Origin: Treponema sp.
GTDB lineage: Bacteria; Spirochaetota; Spirochaetia; Treponematales; Treponemataceae
Assembly: GCA_016288205.1 (NCBI GenBank)
Contig: JAEEYO010000042.1
Coordinates: 1-55,054 of the forward strand
Direction of reading: 5' to 3'
DNA length: 55,054 nt
Shown: positions 33,292-42,495 of the stretch, piece after piece
Layout: each line of letters starts with the position of its first letter
How positions within the stretch are numbered: the first letter of the stretch is position 1
Made by a program: the position numbers and the translations under genes
Notes under the pieces: model-generated
What the model was told of the DNA's origin: nothing
What the model saw: the letters and a program-made list of their open reading frames with translations, nothing else
Database searches by the model: none

Positions 33292-34611
33292 ATGAGATTC
33301 ATACACACGGCTGACTGGCATCTTGGAAACAGTCTCTTCAACATTGACCGCACAAAGGAATTTGACGCATTTCTGATTTGGCTCAAGGCGACGATAGTTG
33401 AGACTAACGCGGACGCACTGATTGTCGCGGGAGATATTTTTGACGTAGCAAATCCGCCGGTGAGCGCACGAAAACAATACAACCGCTTTCTCGCATCGCT
33501 TTTAGGAACTGGCTGCAGGAATGTGATAATCGTGGGAGGAAACCATGACTCGGGAGCGCTGCTTGATTCCGAAAAGGATATTCTTGACGCGCTGGACATT
33601 CATGTGGTCGGCTCTCTTAACGGCATTTCAAAAGATAATGTTGATGACATAGTGTTTGAGATTAAGGACAAGGACGGAAATGCGCTCGGCTTGTGTTGTG
33701 CCGTTCCTTATGCGCGTGAGATTGAGCTCAGGAATTACTACAAGGAAAAGACGGAGCAGGGCGAGCTTTCTGATTCGGCATACAGCGTTCTTTACGGACT
33801 TGCGATGGATGCGGCACAGAAAAAAAGCGAGGGAAAAAATCTGCCGGTGATTGCGACGGGACATCTTTATGCATCGGGACTTGAGGGACGCTTTGAAAAT
33901 GCTGAGAAAGAAATCCGGTGCGACGACGGAAGACGTACGATTGATGATGTGATCGGAAACCTCGGCTCGGTTCATGTCGATGTGTTTCCGAAAGATTTCT
34001 CTTATGTCGCTCTGGGGCACATCCATTACACGACGATGGTGGCGAAAAATCCCAAGGTCCGATACTCCGGCTCTCCGTTTGTGCTTGGCTTCGACGAGGC
34101 AAATCTTCCGCGGCATGTCCTTGCTGTTGACGTGGAGTGCGGAAAGGAAACAAGGGTTGAAAAAATTGAGGTTCCGCGTTTCTTTGAGTACAGACGGATC
34201 TCAGGGACCATCGGTGAAATCAAGACGGAATTGAAAAAAATCAGGGAGACGGAGATTCCTACATTCCTTGAGCTGTATTACAAGCGCGAGGAGGGGACGA
34301 ATATTCACGACGCACTGTCCGAGACAATCCGAAATCTTCCTGAGTGCGTGGCGGTAGTCAACAAAAAGCCACAGATTGAATCGCGTGCCGGTGATTTTTT
34401 TTATTCCGACATGGACAGCGACGAGGTAAAAAATCTTTCGCCCGAGGACATTTTCAAGAGCCTGATTTTAAGCAAGAGCAGCATCGATACGGACGGACTT
34501 TCTGAGGATGAGATAGAGAAGAAAAAAGACGCGCTGATAAAAAAATATCTTCCGCTTTTTATGGAAGTCGCGAGGGAAGTTGAGTCGGGGGAAAGCGATG
34601 AGAATAATTAA
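33292..34611 (+). CDS. sbcD: Exonuclease subunit SbcD (Mre11-like)
   Basis: 439-aa Mn-dependent nuclease of the SbcCD complex, which cleaves hairpins and DNA ends, including palindrome structures at replication forks. Metallophosphoesterase motifs in order: HTADWHLG (5-12), GDIFD near 49, GGNHDSG near 83, GHLYA near 190 and GHIH near 243. Start at 33292 after TGAGGAAAAAA, not the longer frame at 33247, which lies in the promoter. The stop is followed by sbcC with a 14-nt overlap. SbcCD is relevant here because the replicon has long inverted repeats. Confidence 0.95.
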   Translation: MRFIHTADWHLGNSLFNIDRTKEFDAFLIWLKATIVETNADALIVAGDIFDVANPPVSARKQYNRFLASLLGTGCRNVIIVGGNHDSGALLDSEKDILDALDIHVVGSLNGISKDNVDDIVFEIKDKDGNALGLCCAVPYAREIELRNYYKEKTEQGELSDSAYSVLYGLAMDAAQKKSEGKNLPVIATGHLYASGLEGRFENAEKEIRCDDGRRTIDDVIGNLGSVHVDVFPKDFSYVALGHIHYTTMVAKNPKVRYSGSPFVLGFDEANLPRHVLAVDVECGKETRVEKIEVPRFFEYRRISGTIGEIKTELKKIRETEIPTFLELYYKREEGTNIHDALSETIRNLPECVAVVNKKPQIESRAGDFFYSDMDSDEVKNLSPEDIFKSLILSKSSIDTDGLSEDEIEKKKDALIKKYLPLFMEVAREVESGESDENN

Positions 34612-37600
34612 GATTGAGATGGAGAATCTGAATTCGCTGAAAGGATATTGGAGCATAGATTTTACTCACCCTGACTATGAGACTTACCACAGACTCTTTG
34701 TGATTTCAGGCGAGACCGGCTCCGGCAAAACTACAATCCTTGATGCCATAACCCTTGCGCTTTACGGGAAAACACCGCGTCAAAAAAACGTGTCGAAAAC
34801 CGAAAATGAGATTATGACACGACACACAGCTTATTGTCGTGCGGTGATTACATACGAATGTAAGGCCGGAAAATTCGAGTCGGAATTCTATCAGCAGCGT
34901 GCGAGAAAAAATCCGGAGGGAAGTTTGCAGGCTCCTGAGTGCAGGATAAAAAATCTTCATGACGGAAACGAGGAATGTGGAATTGCCGTAAAAAAACTTG
35001 AGGAGAAAACTTCGGCAATCATTCAGCTGGACTACACGCAGTTCAGCCGCTCAATCATGCTGGCGCAGGGAGAATTCGACACCTTCATAATGGGAGACGG
35101 AAGAAGCCGGGCTGCGATTCTTTCCAAGCTGAACGGAACTGAGCATTACAAGGAGATTGGCAAGCGAATCTGTGACAGGGCGAAAAAATACAAGGACGAG
35201 CTTTCGGAGATTGAGACGGAGCTGAGGAGCGTTGAACTTCTTTCAGATGATGAGATAAAAAAACTTGAGGAAGAAAGAAAAACAAAGACAGAAGAAAACG
35301 CACGGATAAAAACGGACCTTGATAAAATCAATATTGCGCTCAAATGGCTTGAGGATGTTGCAGTGTCCAAAGCTTCTTATGATGAGGCGGAAAGACAGCG
35401 GGAATTTTTTGAGCGACAGAACGAGGCATTTAAAAAAGACGGCGAGAGACTGAGGCTTGCGGAGAAGGCGGAAAAATGCAAGGCGGAATATCTTTCACTG
35501 GAGCAGACAAGACGCAATCTGGAAAACAAGAAGACGGAACTTGTTGAGGCGAAAAAAAATCTTGAGCTGTGCCAGAAGAAATGTGATGTCGCGGAGTCTG
35601 ATTGTGAGAAATCAAAAATTGCTTTTGATGACGCTGAGAAAAATCTTTCCGAGAAAAGAAGTCTGTGGAAGAATGTGAGGGAAATTGACTCCGAGCTGAA
35701 ACATGTTTTTGAAAATCTTGGGTCGGCCGGAAAAGCAAAAAATGATGCGGAGAAAAAACTTGGAGAGGAAAGAAATGCACTGACAGGCTATCATCAACAG
35801 ATAGAAAAAATAACAGGAGAAATCAACGGGCTCAGTACGTATCTGAATGAAAATTCCAGCGACAAAAATCTTGGGGAGACATGCATAAAACTTGAGGCGA
35901 AGAAAAAAATCATTTCTGAAAAAGCGGCTGATGCAAAAAAACGGTCGGCGTTGATTTTAAAAAATGAATCCGAGATAGAAGAAAAAAATCTGCAACTAGA
36001 GAGATGCAAAAATGAATATGAGAGCCTTAACGGAGAGCTCAAGAACCTTGTGAGCAGGGAGTTTGTTTCGGTCTCAATTCTTTTGCGGAATCAGCTTGCG
36101 GAAGGAAAACCATGTCCTGTCTGTGGCTCCGTGGAACATCCTTCATGCGGAAATATTGAGAATCAAAATCAGGGCGATGAGAAAACACGGACGCTTGCTC
36201 TGGACATTGTTGGCCTGAACAAAAAGATCGAGGCTGCGGACAATGCGGTGAGAAATCTTTCGGCGGAAATAGACGGACTTAAAGAAAAAAACAGACTACT
36301 TGAGGACGAGCGGAATGAACTCACCGAAGAACTGAAACGCGAGACGGATGAAATTAACGGACTGATTTCTCCCTGGGGATTTTCCTTTGCTCATGATGAC
36401 GTGCAAAATCTTTCAATTCAAAATCTTGACGGAATTATAAAAGAATTGTCGGCAAGGCACAAGATTTTTCAGGAGAATGAGGCGAATAAAATCAGAGCGG
36501 AAGCCGATTTGCAGACGTTCGTGGCAAAAAGGGACGCAATCAAACTTGAGGAATTTGTTTCCGCTCTAGATGAAGCCACGGAGGAATTTGCAGAGACGGA
36601 AAAAAATTACAATGAGATTCTTCTGAAGAGAAAAAATCTGTTCGGTGAAAAAAATCCTGACGATGAGGAGAGTAGGGCAGAGGACGAGGTGCAGGCTCTT
36701 AAACGTGCGTATGCTGAAAAAGAAAAAGCGAGGAACAATCTTCGCATGGAAAAAACGAGCATTGAGACGCACATTGAAAACTGCGGCAGGGAGATCGAGG
36801 ATTTCTCAAAACAAAGCGGGGAAAATCTTTTAAAATTTCAGATGTCCCTTTCAAAGAATGAATTCAAGTCGCAAGATGAATTTCTTTCCTGCATAATGGA
36901 AGACACAGAGCTTGAGCGTTTGAAGGAGGCGAGGCAGAATCTTGTCAGGAGGGACGGAGAGACGAAGAATGCGCTTGAGACATCGCGTGCGAACCTTGAG
37001 AAAATCTGTGCGGAGGAAAAGACGGACAGAAACGAGGGCTCACTTAAGGAAGAAAGGGACTCTCTGAATTTGGTTCAGTCTGAAAATTCGGAGAGGATCG
37101 GTGGAATCAACACTCAGCTGGAGAAAAATCTGTCGCAGAAGGAAAAGGCGGCGGAGATACAAAAGCGATGTGAGGATGCGAGGAAAAAATCAGAGCTGTG
37201 GCAGGAGATGAGGAGCTTCATCGGAAACAAGGCGACCGGTGAGGACTTTGAGGTTTTCGTCGAGGCTCTTGCGTTCAAGCAGCTTCTTCGGATCGCAAAC
37301 AAATATGTGGAGGCCATCACAAAAAAATATACCCTCGTGCAGATTGAGGGCAGCGTTGATTTCAGAATCCATGACGTGAATTATCCTGACAGCAGGGATG
37401 ACAGGCCGGTGAACAACATGAGCGGGGGAGAGAAGTTCATAATAAGTCTTTCCCTCGCGCTTGGAATTGCGGAGCTTGCAAGCAGGAATGTCCGTGTTGA
37501 CTCGCTCTTCCTTGACGAGGGATTCGGAACTCTGAGCGGAGAGCCTTTGATGGAGGCTATCATCGCGCTTAAATCGTTGCAGAACAGCGGAAAGATGCTG

Positions 37601-37717
37601 GGAATAATCACGCACATTGACTCGGTGATCAGGGAATTTGACTTACGGATTGAGGCGAAGAAAAATCTTTCGGGAACCAGCGAGCTTAGGGGGGCGGGTG
37701 TCAGCCATGTGGTTTGA
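34598..37717 (+). CDS. sbcC: Exonuclease subunit SbcC (Rad50-like ATPase)
   Basis: 1039-aa SMC/Rad50-type ATPase partner of SbcD. Walker A GETGSGKTTILDAI at about 35-48, long coiled coils (about 200-500 and 560-870) around a zinc hook CPVCG near residue 508, ABC signature NMSGGEKF near 943 and Walker B DSLFLDEGFGTLS near 968. Length is normal for the family. Start ATG at 34598 lies inside the end of sbcD with GGGGGAAAGCG upstream, i.e. translationally coupled. Lys/Glu/Asn-rich coils lower the GC locally; this is compositional and not a sign of transfer. Confidence 0.95.
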   Translation: MRIIKIEMENLNSLKGYWSIDFTHPDYETYHRLFVISGETGSGKTTILDAITLALYGKTPRQKNVSKTENEIMTRHTAYCRAVITYECKAGKFESEFYQQRARKNPEGSLQAPECRIKNLHDGNEECGIAVKKLEEKTSAIIQLDYTQFSRSIMLAQGEFDTFIMGDGRSRAAILSKLNGTEHYKEIGKRICDRAKKYKDELSEIETELRSVELLSDDEIKKLEEERKTKTEENARIKTDLDKINIALKWLEDVAVSKASYDEAERQREFFERQNEAFKKDGERLRLAEKAEKCKAEYLSLEQTRRNLENKKTELVEAKKNLELCQKKCDVAESDCEKSKIAFDDAEKNLSEKRSLWKNVREIDSELKHVFENLGSAGKAKNDAEKKLGEERNALTGYHQQIEKITGEINGLSTYLNENSSDKNLGETCIKLEAKKKIISEKAADAKKRSALILKNESEIEEKNLQLERCKNEYESLNGELKNLVSREFVSVSILLRNQLAEGKPCPVCGSVEHPSCGNIENQNQGDEKTRTLALDIVGLNKKIEAADNAVRNLSAEIDGLKEKNRLLEDERNELTEELKRETDEINGLISPWGFSFAHDDVQNLSIQNLDGIIKELSARHKIFQENEANKIRAEADLQTFVAKRDAIKLEEFVSALDEATEEFAETEKNYNEILLKRKNLFGEKNPDDEESRAEDEVQALKRAYAEKEKARNNLRMEKTSIETHIENCGREIEDFSKQSGENLLKFQMSLSKNEFKSQDEFLSCIMEDTELERLKEARQNLVRRDGETKNALETSRANLEKICAEEKTDRNEGSLKEERDSLNLVQSENSERIGGINTQLEKNLSQKEKAAEIQKRCEDARKKSELWQEMRSFIGNKATGEDFEVFVEALAFKQLLRIANKYVEAITKKYTLVQIEGSVDFRIHDVNYPDSRDDRPVNNMSGGEKFIISLSLALGIAELASRNVRVDSLFLDEGFGTLSGEPLMEAIIALKSLQNSGKMLGIITHIDSVIREFDLRIEAKKNLSGTSELRGAGVSHVV

Positions 37718-37742
37718 CATCTAAATTTTGAAATGCCTTCAC

Positions 37743-38436
37743 CTAAATGTGTCCAAATGGGTGCAAACTAGACAAAATGTAAATCAAGATCCATAATAGA
37801 ATAAAATAGATGAAAAAAATGAGGCTGTTACTTCTTTTGTCCTTGATTTTCCTTGTAGAAATTGTGCACAAAGGAATAAACATGCTTAATGGAATAAAAC
37901 TAAACAAGAGGGAATCATTGTCGAATTTCATATAGTCTTTAACAACTAATAATAGAAAAAGTTTAAGAACAAGAATTATCCAACCTATTCGAATGAAAAA
38001 TGAATGTTTTAGCGTGTTGTTTGCAAGTAAGACAGTAACAACTGAAAAAAAATAGCATATAGCAGAACAAATGATTATTTGCCATGGTGTTTCCTGTCTT
38101 ATCAAGGTGGAAGGAGAATATTTGGTTGCTTTATGAAAAAATGCAGTGAAAATGATTGCTCCAGCAATGATCTCAAGGGGCAATAAAAGAAAAACCAACG
38201 ATATAAGGACTGATTATCAGTATGCCAAGGGAATATGGAATTCCAATGTATCTGTCCATGAAAAGAGTTTGACCTTTAATGCTGCTTTCCATAGGAGAAA
38301 AAAATGTATCGCCGTTTATATCAAAAAGAATCAGTCTCCACTCAACATACAGATCTAATATACCGAATATGACAAGAAGTGAAATAAAAATTATAAGCGA
38401 AAACAGAAATGTTTTTTTCAAAAGTGTTTTAATCAT
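37743..38436 (-). pseudogene. Membrane protein gene with a one-base frameshift
   Basis: The frame from ATG 38436 (GGGAGGT upstream) encodes 87 residues with three hydrophobic segments and stops at 38173. The next frame continues as an open 151-residue hydrophobic sequence to 37743 with no start of its own except a TTG. Removing one T from the run at about 38193-38197 joins them as ...PYIVGFLLLPLEIIAG... into a 230-aa multi-span membrane protein (693 nt). It may be a real pseudogene, an assembly error in the homopolymer, or slippage. Function unknown; A+T-rich like the following cassette region, where immunity proteins are often of this type. Confidence 0.55.
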
Positions 38437-38531
38437 TTTTTTCTTACCTCCCGTTTTGCCAATTCATTTTGGAGGAACTGGTCTCTCTCTGAAATAATAC
38501 CATTGAATAAATTATTTTTCTACAGTATAAT

Positions 38532-38560
38532 GCTAAAACAGTAACGGACTTGTTTGTTCG
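38532..38560 (+). pseudogene. 29-bp scrap of the cassette lipoprotein gene
   Basis: Encodes AKTVTDLFV, matching AKTVTNLFV in the lipoprotein at 41198 (nucleotides 41384-41412, 25 of 29 identical). It lies in no frame of its own and is a relic of an earlier lipoprotein copy. Confidence 0.6.
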
Positions 38561-38605
38561 GCGGATCCTCCGCAGGCCGAAATTTTTAAAATTGGAGACG
38601 CAATA

Positions 38606-39028
38606 ATGAAAAGAAATTTCTGTATTTTTTCCATTTTTTTATTTATATTCATCATTTCTTCTTGTTCCAAGAATCCACCAGAAACAAACAAGGAACTCAA
38701 AATTCGATTTACACCTAGAGGAAATTGGGAAAGTAAAATTACATTTATCGATGATTTGAACTATTATAAAAACTGTTTATTAATTGAACAAATAGAAAAG
38801 TCTCGGAAGGTATCATCTATTGGCATAGGTTTCATACCCAAGGAAAAAACTGGCGAAGGAGAGTATGAGCTAATGATTTATGAAAATGACGCTTGTATTG
38901 AAACTTATAGCATTTTGAATGCAGATTATACTTTTGATAATCAAAGAGACTGTTTCTTAAAGACACCTGGTTTATTAAATCTTGTAAGAGCCGAGTTTTA
39001 TTTAAGGTTAATAAAAAAGAAACCGTGA
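38606..39028 (+). CDS. Small lipoprotein, first cassette
   Basis: 140 aa. Lipoprotein signal MKRNFCIFSIFLFIFIISSC with lipobox ISSC at residue 20. The mature part has LKIRFTPRGNWESKITFIDD, LLIEQIEKSRKV and a GEGEYELMIYENDAC segment. It is a paralogue of the gene at 41198: both are ~140 aa and share the FTP, ID/ED, GEG(E/Q)Y(E/Q)-x-(M/L)-(I/L)YE pattern and C-terminal L-x-x-(R/T)-R-A-x-F-Y-L. Both stand directly before a double-glycine/LysM gene, so it travels with the effector. Role unknown: accessory factor or immunity. GGAG lies 9 bases upstream of the ATG. Confidence 0.75.
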   Translation: MKRNFCIFSIFLFIFIISSCSKNPPETNKELKIRFTPRGNWESKITFIDDLNYYKNCLLIEQIEKSRKVSSIGIGFIPKEKTGEGEYELMIYENDACIETYSILNADYTFDNQRDCFLKTPGLLNLVRAEFYLRLIKKKP

Positions 39029-39060
39029 CATCAGAGTATTTGATATAGTGAGGTAAACCA

Positions 39061-40200
39061 ATGCTATTCAAAAGAACCCGAATTCCATTCACAATTCCGG
39101 TTGACGCACGGGAGCTGACCGAAGAGGAGATGATTCAGGTAAACGGCGGTGCGGAAGAGAAAAAAGAGTCGCAGGAGTCCAAGAGTGAGTCCGTTACTGT
39201 AAAGAGCGGGAACACGTTGAGCGGGATTGTGAGCGACTACAACAAGGCGAACGGAACGAATTACACTGTTTCTGATGTTGCAAAAAACAGCGGAATCTCA
39301 AATCCAGATGTAATCTATCCCGGACAGGAAATTAAATTCGGGTCTTCCAGTTCTACAAGCGGCACATCCGGATCAAGCAATATATCTACTTCAAGCAGTG
39401 CTTCAAGTTCATCTGTCTCAATGACAAACATTGGAAATACCTGTGCTTCAAATAAAACTAAGGACTCAAGCCACCACAGTGCCTATGACCAGCAGTTTAT
39501 AAATGAAATGATGGAGAAAGAACAGAAGAGCGCTGTGGGCGGCAATGGAATTCAAGGAGTTACTGTAAGCGAAAAGACGGTTGAGGGATCGGCTGTCAAA
39601 CCCAATACTAAAAGTATTGTCAACATAGATTCTCAGTATAATAGTTCCGCTTTAAAAGAAAAAGTAGCAGGATATACTGCAAAGGCTGTCAGAGATGACA
39701 CTGGAAGAAGGACTAGAGGGTATTCAACCACAACTGAGAATTATCCAAAGGCATCTAAAAATGGTCCGAGTCAGCTTGGAGAACAGGATCCTCTGCCACA
39801 TGGGTTAAGACAAGATCCTGATATAAAAACCATTCCAGTAAATGGAGATCCAAATTGGTATTATCCACGGGAATTTCCAAATGGAGAATGGAATATTTTA
39901 AAGAGTGTTCCAAAAGATGGTTCTAAGGATTTTGGAACAGTTTTTATACCAACTAATGCTCATCAAACAGTCCCCGTATATGGAAACTCTCCAGAACACC
40001 CTAAATGCGAAAATGGTAATTTACCTATTGCCACAGGTACACAAGAAGATACCGGTTACGGGTTCCATTACAGTGATTATCAAACAACATGGGGATGCGG
40101 TCGAGGTAGTACCCAACCAGATATAACTAAGTTTGCCAAATGGTCGGATCAAGCACTGTCAACCTTTTACGGAGGCTCCTATGTTAATGTGCATGATTAA
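39061..40200 (+). CDS. Double-glycine-leader LysM protein 1, candidate polymorphic toxin
   Basis: 379 aa. The first 30 residues form a bacteriocin-type double-glycine leader: ELTEEEMIQVNGG with Leu -12, Thr -11, Glu -8, Met -7, Val -4, Gly -2, Gly -1, the pattern cut by C39-peptidase ABC exporters. A LysM domain follows (about 45-97; VKSGNTLSGI ... VIYPGQEIKFG), so the secreted protein should bind peptidoglycan. Then comes a Ser/Thr-rich linker and a unique C-terminal domain (about 190-379) with GFHYSDYQTTWGCGRGS that I do not recognise. Bases 39061-39356 are about 95% identical to 41642-41937, after which the two genes diverge completely. Confidence 0.75.
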   Translation: MLFKRTRIPFTIPVDARELTEEEMIQVNGGAEEKKESQESKSESVTVKSGNTLSGIVSDYNKANGTNYTVSDVAKNSGISNPDVIYPGQEIKFGSSSSTSGTSGSSNISTSSSASSSSVSMTNIGNTCASNKTKDSSHHSAYDQQFINEMMEKEQKSAVGGNGIQGVTVSEKTVEGSAVKPNTKSIVNIDSQYNSSALKEKVAGYTAKAVRDDTGRRTRGYSTTTENYPKASKNGPSQLGEQDPLPHGLRQDPDIKTIPVNGDPNWYYPREFPNGEWNILKSVPKDGSKDFGTVFIPTNAHQTVPVYGNSPEHPKCENGNLPIATGTQEDTGYGFHYSDYQTTWGCGRGSTQPDITKFAKWSDQALSTFYGGSYVNVHD

Positions 40201-40255
40201 AAACTTTATATTCTTATTTCAGAAGAAAAAAAAAGATGAGGTATGTTACGGAAAA

Positions 40256-40894
40256 ATGAAGTTGCAAAACTTTTCCCATTCAACTCTTTGCCTTTTCATT
40301 TTAATTCTTGCATTTGGATGTAAGGGAAAGAGTGTTACTGATTTAATAAATGAAAATAAGAAAGAAGAAACTTCCATACAAAATATTGAATTAAACTTGC
40401 CTGATGAAACCGTAAAAGAGGACGAATCAAAACAATTGGAGGAAGTGGAGACTCCCACGCCCCTTGTAAATGAGCCGTCAATATTTGACGATTTTTGGGG
40501 AAGCTTTCCTGATACACCGACTGAAAACGAAATAAGTGTTCTAGGAAACATTGAGATAAAAGATGTTTCCGATGAAAAAGATTCCTATGCTGTGCGAAGT
40601 GGTTATGAAGCGGTAGTAAATGTATATGGTGACTATGGGAATGTTGAGTACTGGAAAAGAGGTGAAAAGCTGAGGTTCCAATTATTATCATTGGAGCAAA
40701 AAACTGATTTTCATCCATTGAGCAGTTTCATTGGAAAAGATTATGAGTCAGTGTTAAATGCATATCCAGCTGATTCCATTTATGAATTAAATGAACATGA
40801 ATTATCATATAATTCTACTAATTATGAGTTTTTTATTACTTTTGACTTGTCGGATGGGATTATCAATGAAATTTTTTTAGGTAGAAATCTTTAA
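40256..40894 (+). CDS. Putative lipoprotein, candidate immunity protein for effector 1
   Basis: 212 aa. Start taken at ATG 40256, which gives a lipoprotein signal with lipobox ILAFGC near residue 22; the longer frame overlaps the effector. The mature part has an acidic linker (about 25-70) and a compact domain of ~130 residues (NVYGDYGNVEYWKRGEKLRF ... FHPLSSFIGKDYESVL). No family recognised. Position directly after the effector, export to the periplasmic side and lack of relatives elsewhere in the window fit an immunity protein. That is inference from arrangement. Confidence 0.6.
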   Translation: MKLQNFSHSTLCLFILILAFGCKGKSVTDLINENKKEETSIQNIELNLPDETVKEDESKQLEEVETPTPLVNEPSIFDDFWGSFPDTPTENEISVLGNIEIKDVSDEKDSYAVRSGYEAVVNVYGDYGNVEYWKRGEKLRFQLLSLEQKTDFHPLSSFIGKDYESVLNAYPADSIYELNEHELSYNSTNYEFFITFDLSDGIINEIFLGRNL

Positions 40895-40971
40895 TGGGTA
40901 ACAATATGAGAATCCCTTTGAGAATAAAGATGTGTTTATTAACATAATGAAATAGAAAAAAAGTAACATAA

Positions 40972-41181
40972 GGAGACAAAGCAAAGATAATCATAACCAG
41001 TGGGCATGGATTTGACGATGAGTATATATGTACTTCTGACTTTGGTAAAGTATATCCAGATGATGTGCAGAAAATAGAAGTTGGTGAGTCCTTGAAAACT
41101 GTAATCTTTGAAAATTGCTATCAGGGAGATTTCGAGGAACGATGGGAAAGTGCATTTGGCGGTGAAGGTCATGATTTTTAA
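40972..41181 (+). pseudogene. Orphan C-terminal fragment, caspase-like
   Basis: Open for 69 codons (stop 41179-41181) with no usable start. It encodes KIIITSGHGFDDEY and, 38 residues on, VIFENCYQGDF. A His in (S)GHG and a Cys in (E)NCYxG, each after a hydrophobic strand, is the pattern of caspase-fold peptidases (C11/C14/CHAT type). Placed between immunity 1 and the next lipoprotein without leader or LysM, it looks like a displaced C-terminal toxin module, as orphan tips of polymorphic toxins do. Confidence 0.55.
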
Positions 41182-41197
41182 CATGGGAGGAATTACG

Positions 41198-41629
41198 ATG
41201 AAAAGAAAGTTTTTTTTATTTTTTTTCTTATTATCCATATTTTTGTGTTCATGCGAAACTGATTACAGTAATTGTGATTTAAAAATAAATTTTACTCCAG
41301 CTGAGGGATATACTAGTGAAATTCTAGTTTTAGAAGATATGAACCCAGTTTATAAGCGGGAGTTAATAGAAAGCTTAAAAAAAGCAAAAACAGTAACGAA
41401 TTTGTTTGTCCCGAAATCCAGACCTGGCGAAGGACAATATCAAATTTTATTATATGAGGATGGCGTTTGCGTAGGAGATTATGAACCTACTGCAAAAGAT
41501 TATATGAAAGATAATAATACAGGACAGTATTTAAAATGCAAGAATATTTTGAATGATACTCGAGCGCTTTTTTATCTGCAAATAATGAAAAATCACTGGG
41601 TATACCCATACGGAGATACCGAAAAATAA
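41198..41629 (+). CDS. Small lipoprotein, second cassette
   Basis: 143-aa paralogue of the gene at 38606. Signal MKRKFFLFFFLLSIFLCSC with lipobox FLCSC at residue 19. Shared features: LKINFTPAEGYTSEILVLED, LIESLKKAKTV, GEGQYQILLYEDGVC and RALFYLQIMK. Start ATG at 41198 with GGGAGG seven bases upstream; the longer frame is not used. It ends 12 nt before the second LysM gene and is surely translated with it. A scrap of a third copy lies at 38532. Confidence 0.75.
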   Translation: MKRKFFLFFFLLSIFLCSCETDYSNCDLKINFTPAEGYTSEILVLEDMNPVYKRELIESLKKAKTVTNLFVPKSRPGEGQYQILLYEDGVCVGDYEPTAKDYMKDNNTGQYLKCKNILNDTRALFYLQIMKNHWVYPYGDTEK

Positions 41630-41641
41630 GGGGGCAAACCA

Positions 41642-42493
41642 ATGCTATTCAAAAGAAACCGAATTCCATTCACGATCCCAGATGACGCACGAGAGCTGTC
41701 CGAAGAGGAGATGATTCAGGTGAACGGCGGTGCGGAAGAGAAAAAGGAGTCGCAGGAGTCCAAGAGTGAGTCCGTTACTGTAAAGAGCGGGAACACGCTT
41801 AGCGGAATTGTGAGCGACTACAACAAGGCAAACGGAACGAATTACACTGTTTCTGATGTTGCCAAAAACAGCGGAATCTCAAATCCAGATGTAATCTATC
41901 CCGGACAGGAAATTAAATTCGGGGCCTCCAGTTCTACAAACAGCGGAAGCTCTTCGCAAGGCAACAACCCGGCATCTGCCCAGACGGGAGGAAACCAAGG
42001 TAACTATTCGGTTTCAAATTCAACGAATGCCAATCCCGGCAGTTCAGTAACAATAACTAATGGCAGCGATAGATATTCTAGTTCAGACTCAAATTTCTCA
42101 TCACCAGAAGAATTTAAGGCAAAAGTATTATCTACGACAGGTGCTAAAGATATGCTCGCCAATACTGTTGGAATTGCTGTGCACCAGTTACAAGCTGGAG
42201 ATCTAATCTGCATGGATACAGGCACTCCCAATGGTAAACAAGATGGCGATTATTCACATATTCAAGTGATTACTGGAAAAATAGGTGAAACGTTAGGTAT
42301 CAGGCAAGGAAATTTGGTTGAATCACCATTTAGAACTGCTGATTACGGAAGTTCTTCATACGCAGGAATGATTATTGCTGGAAGAGCCTATGATTATGGA
42401 AGAGATATTTTTTATGGTTCTGACAGAACATATCCAGAAGCTCAGTCAATTTTTGGCATGTCATTCAGGAGCTGGGATTTTGACAGGATGTGA
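41642..42493 (+). CDS. Double-glycine-leader LysM protein 2, candidate polymorphic toxin
   Basis: 283 aa. Leader ELSEEEMIQVNGG matches the double-glycine consensus even better than copy 1 (Leu -12, Ser -11). LysM at about 45-97 is nearly identical to copy 1. After a Ser/Asn/Gly-rich linker the last ~130 residues are new: LQAGDLICMDTGTPNG ... GDYSHIQVITGK ... GMIIAGRAYDYGRD, resembling an NlpC/P60 or CHAP-type fold (GDL strand, SHxxV strand), but the usual catalytic Cys is not evident. A short DSxxxS...KxKV patch before the domain recurs in copy 1 (around residues 190-200). The following gene starts 2 nt after the stop. Confidence 0.75.
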   Translation: MLFKRNRIPFTIPDDARELSEEEMIQVNGGAEEKKESQESKSESVTVKSGNTLSGIVSDYNKANGTNYTVSDVAKNSGISNPDVIYPGQEIKFGASSSTNSGSSSQGNNPASAQTGGNQGNYSVSNSTNANPGSSVTITNGSDRYSSSDSNFSSPEEFKAKVLSTTGAKDMLANTVGIAVHQLQAGDLICMDTGTPNGKQDGDYSHIQVITGKIGETLGIRQGNLVESPFRTADYGSSSYAGMIIAGRAYDYGRDIFYGSDRTYPEAQSIFGMSFRSWDFDRM

Positions 42494-42495
42494 TT

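Noticed and set aside
40939..41238. 99-aa minus-strand frame
   Set aside because: Antisense to the caspase-like fragment and the lipoprotein start; the plus-strand reading shows recognisable motifs.
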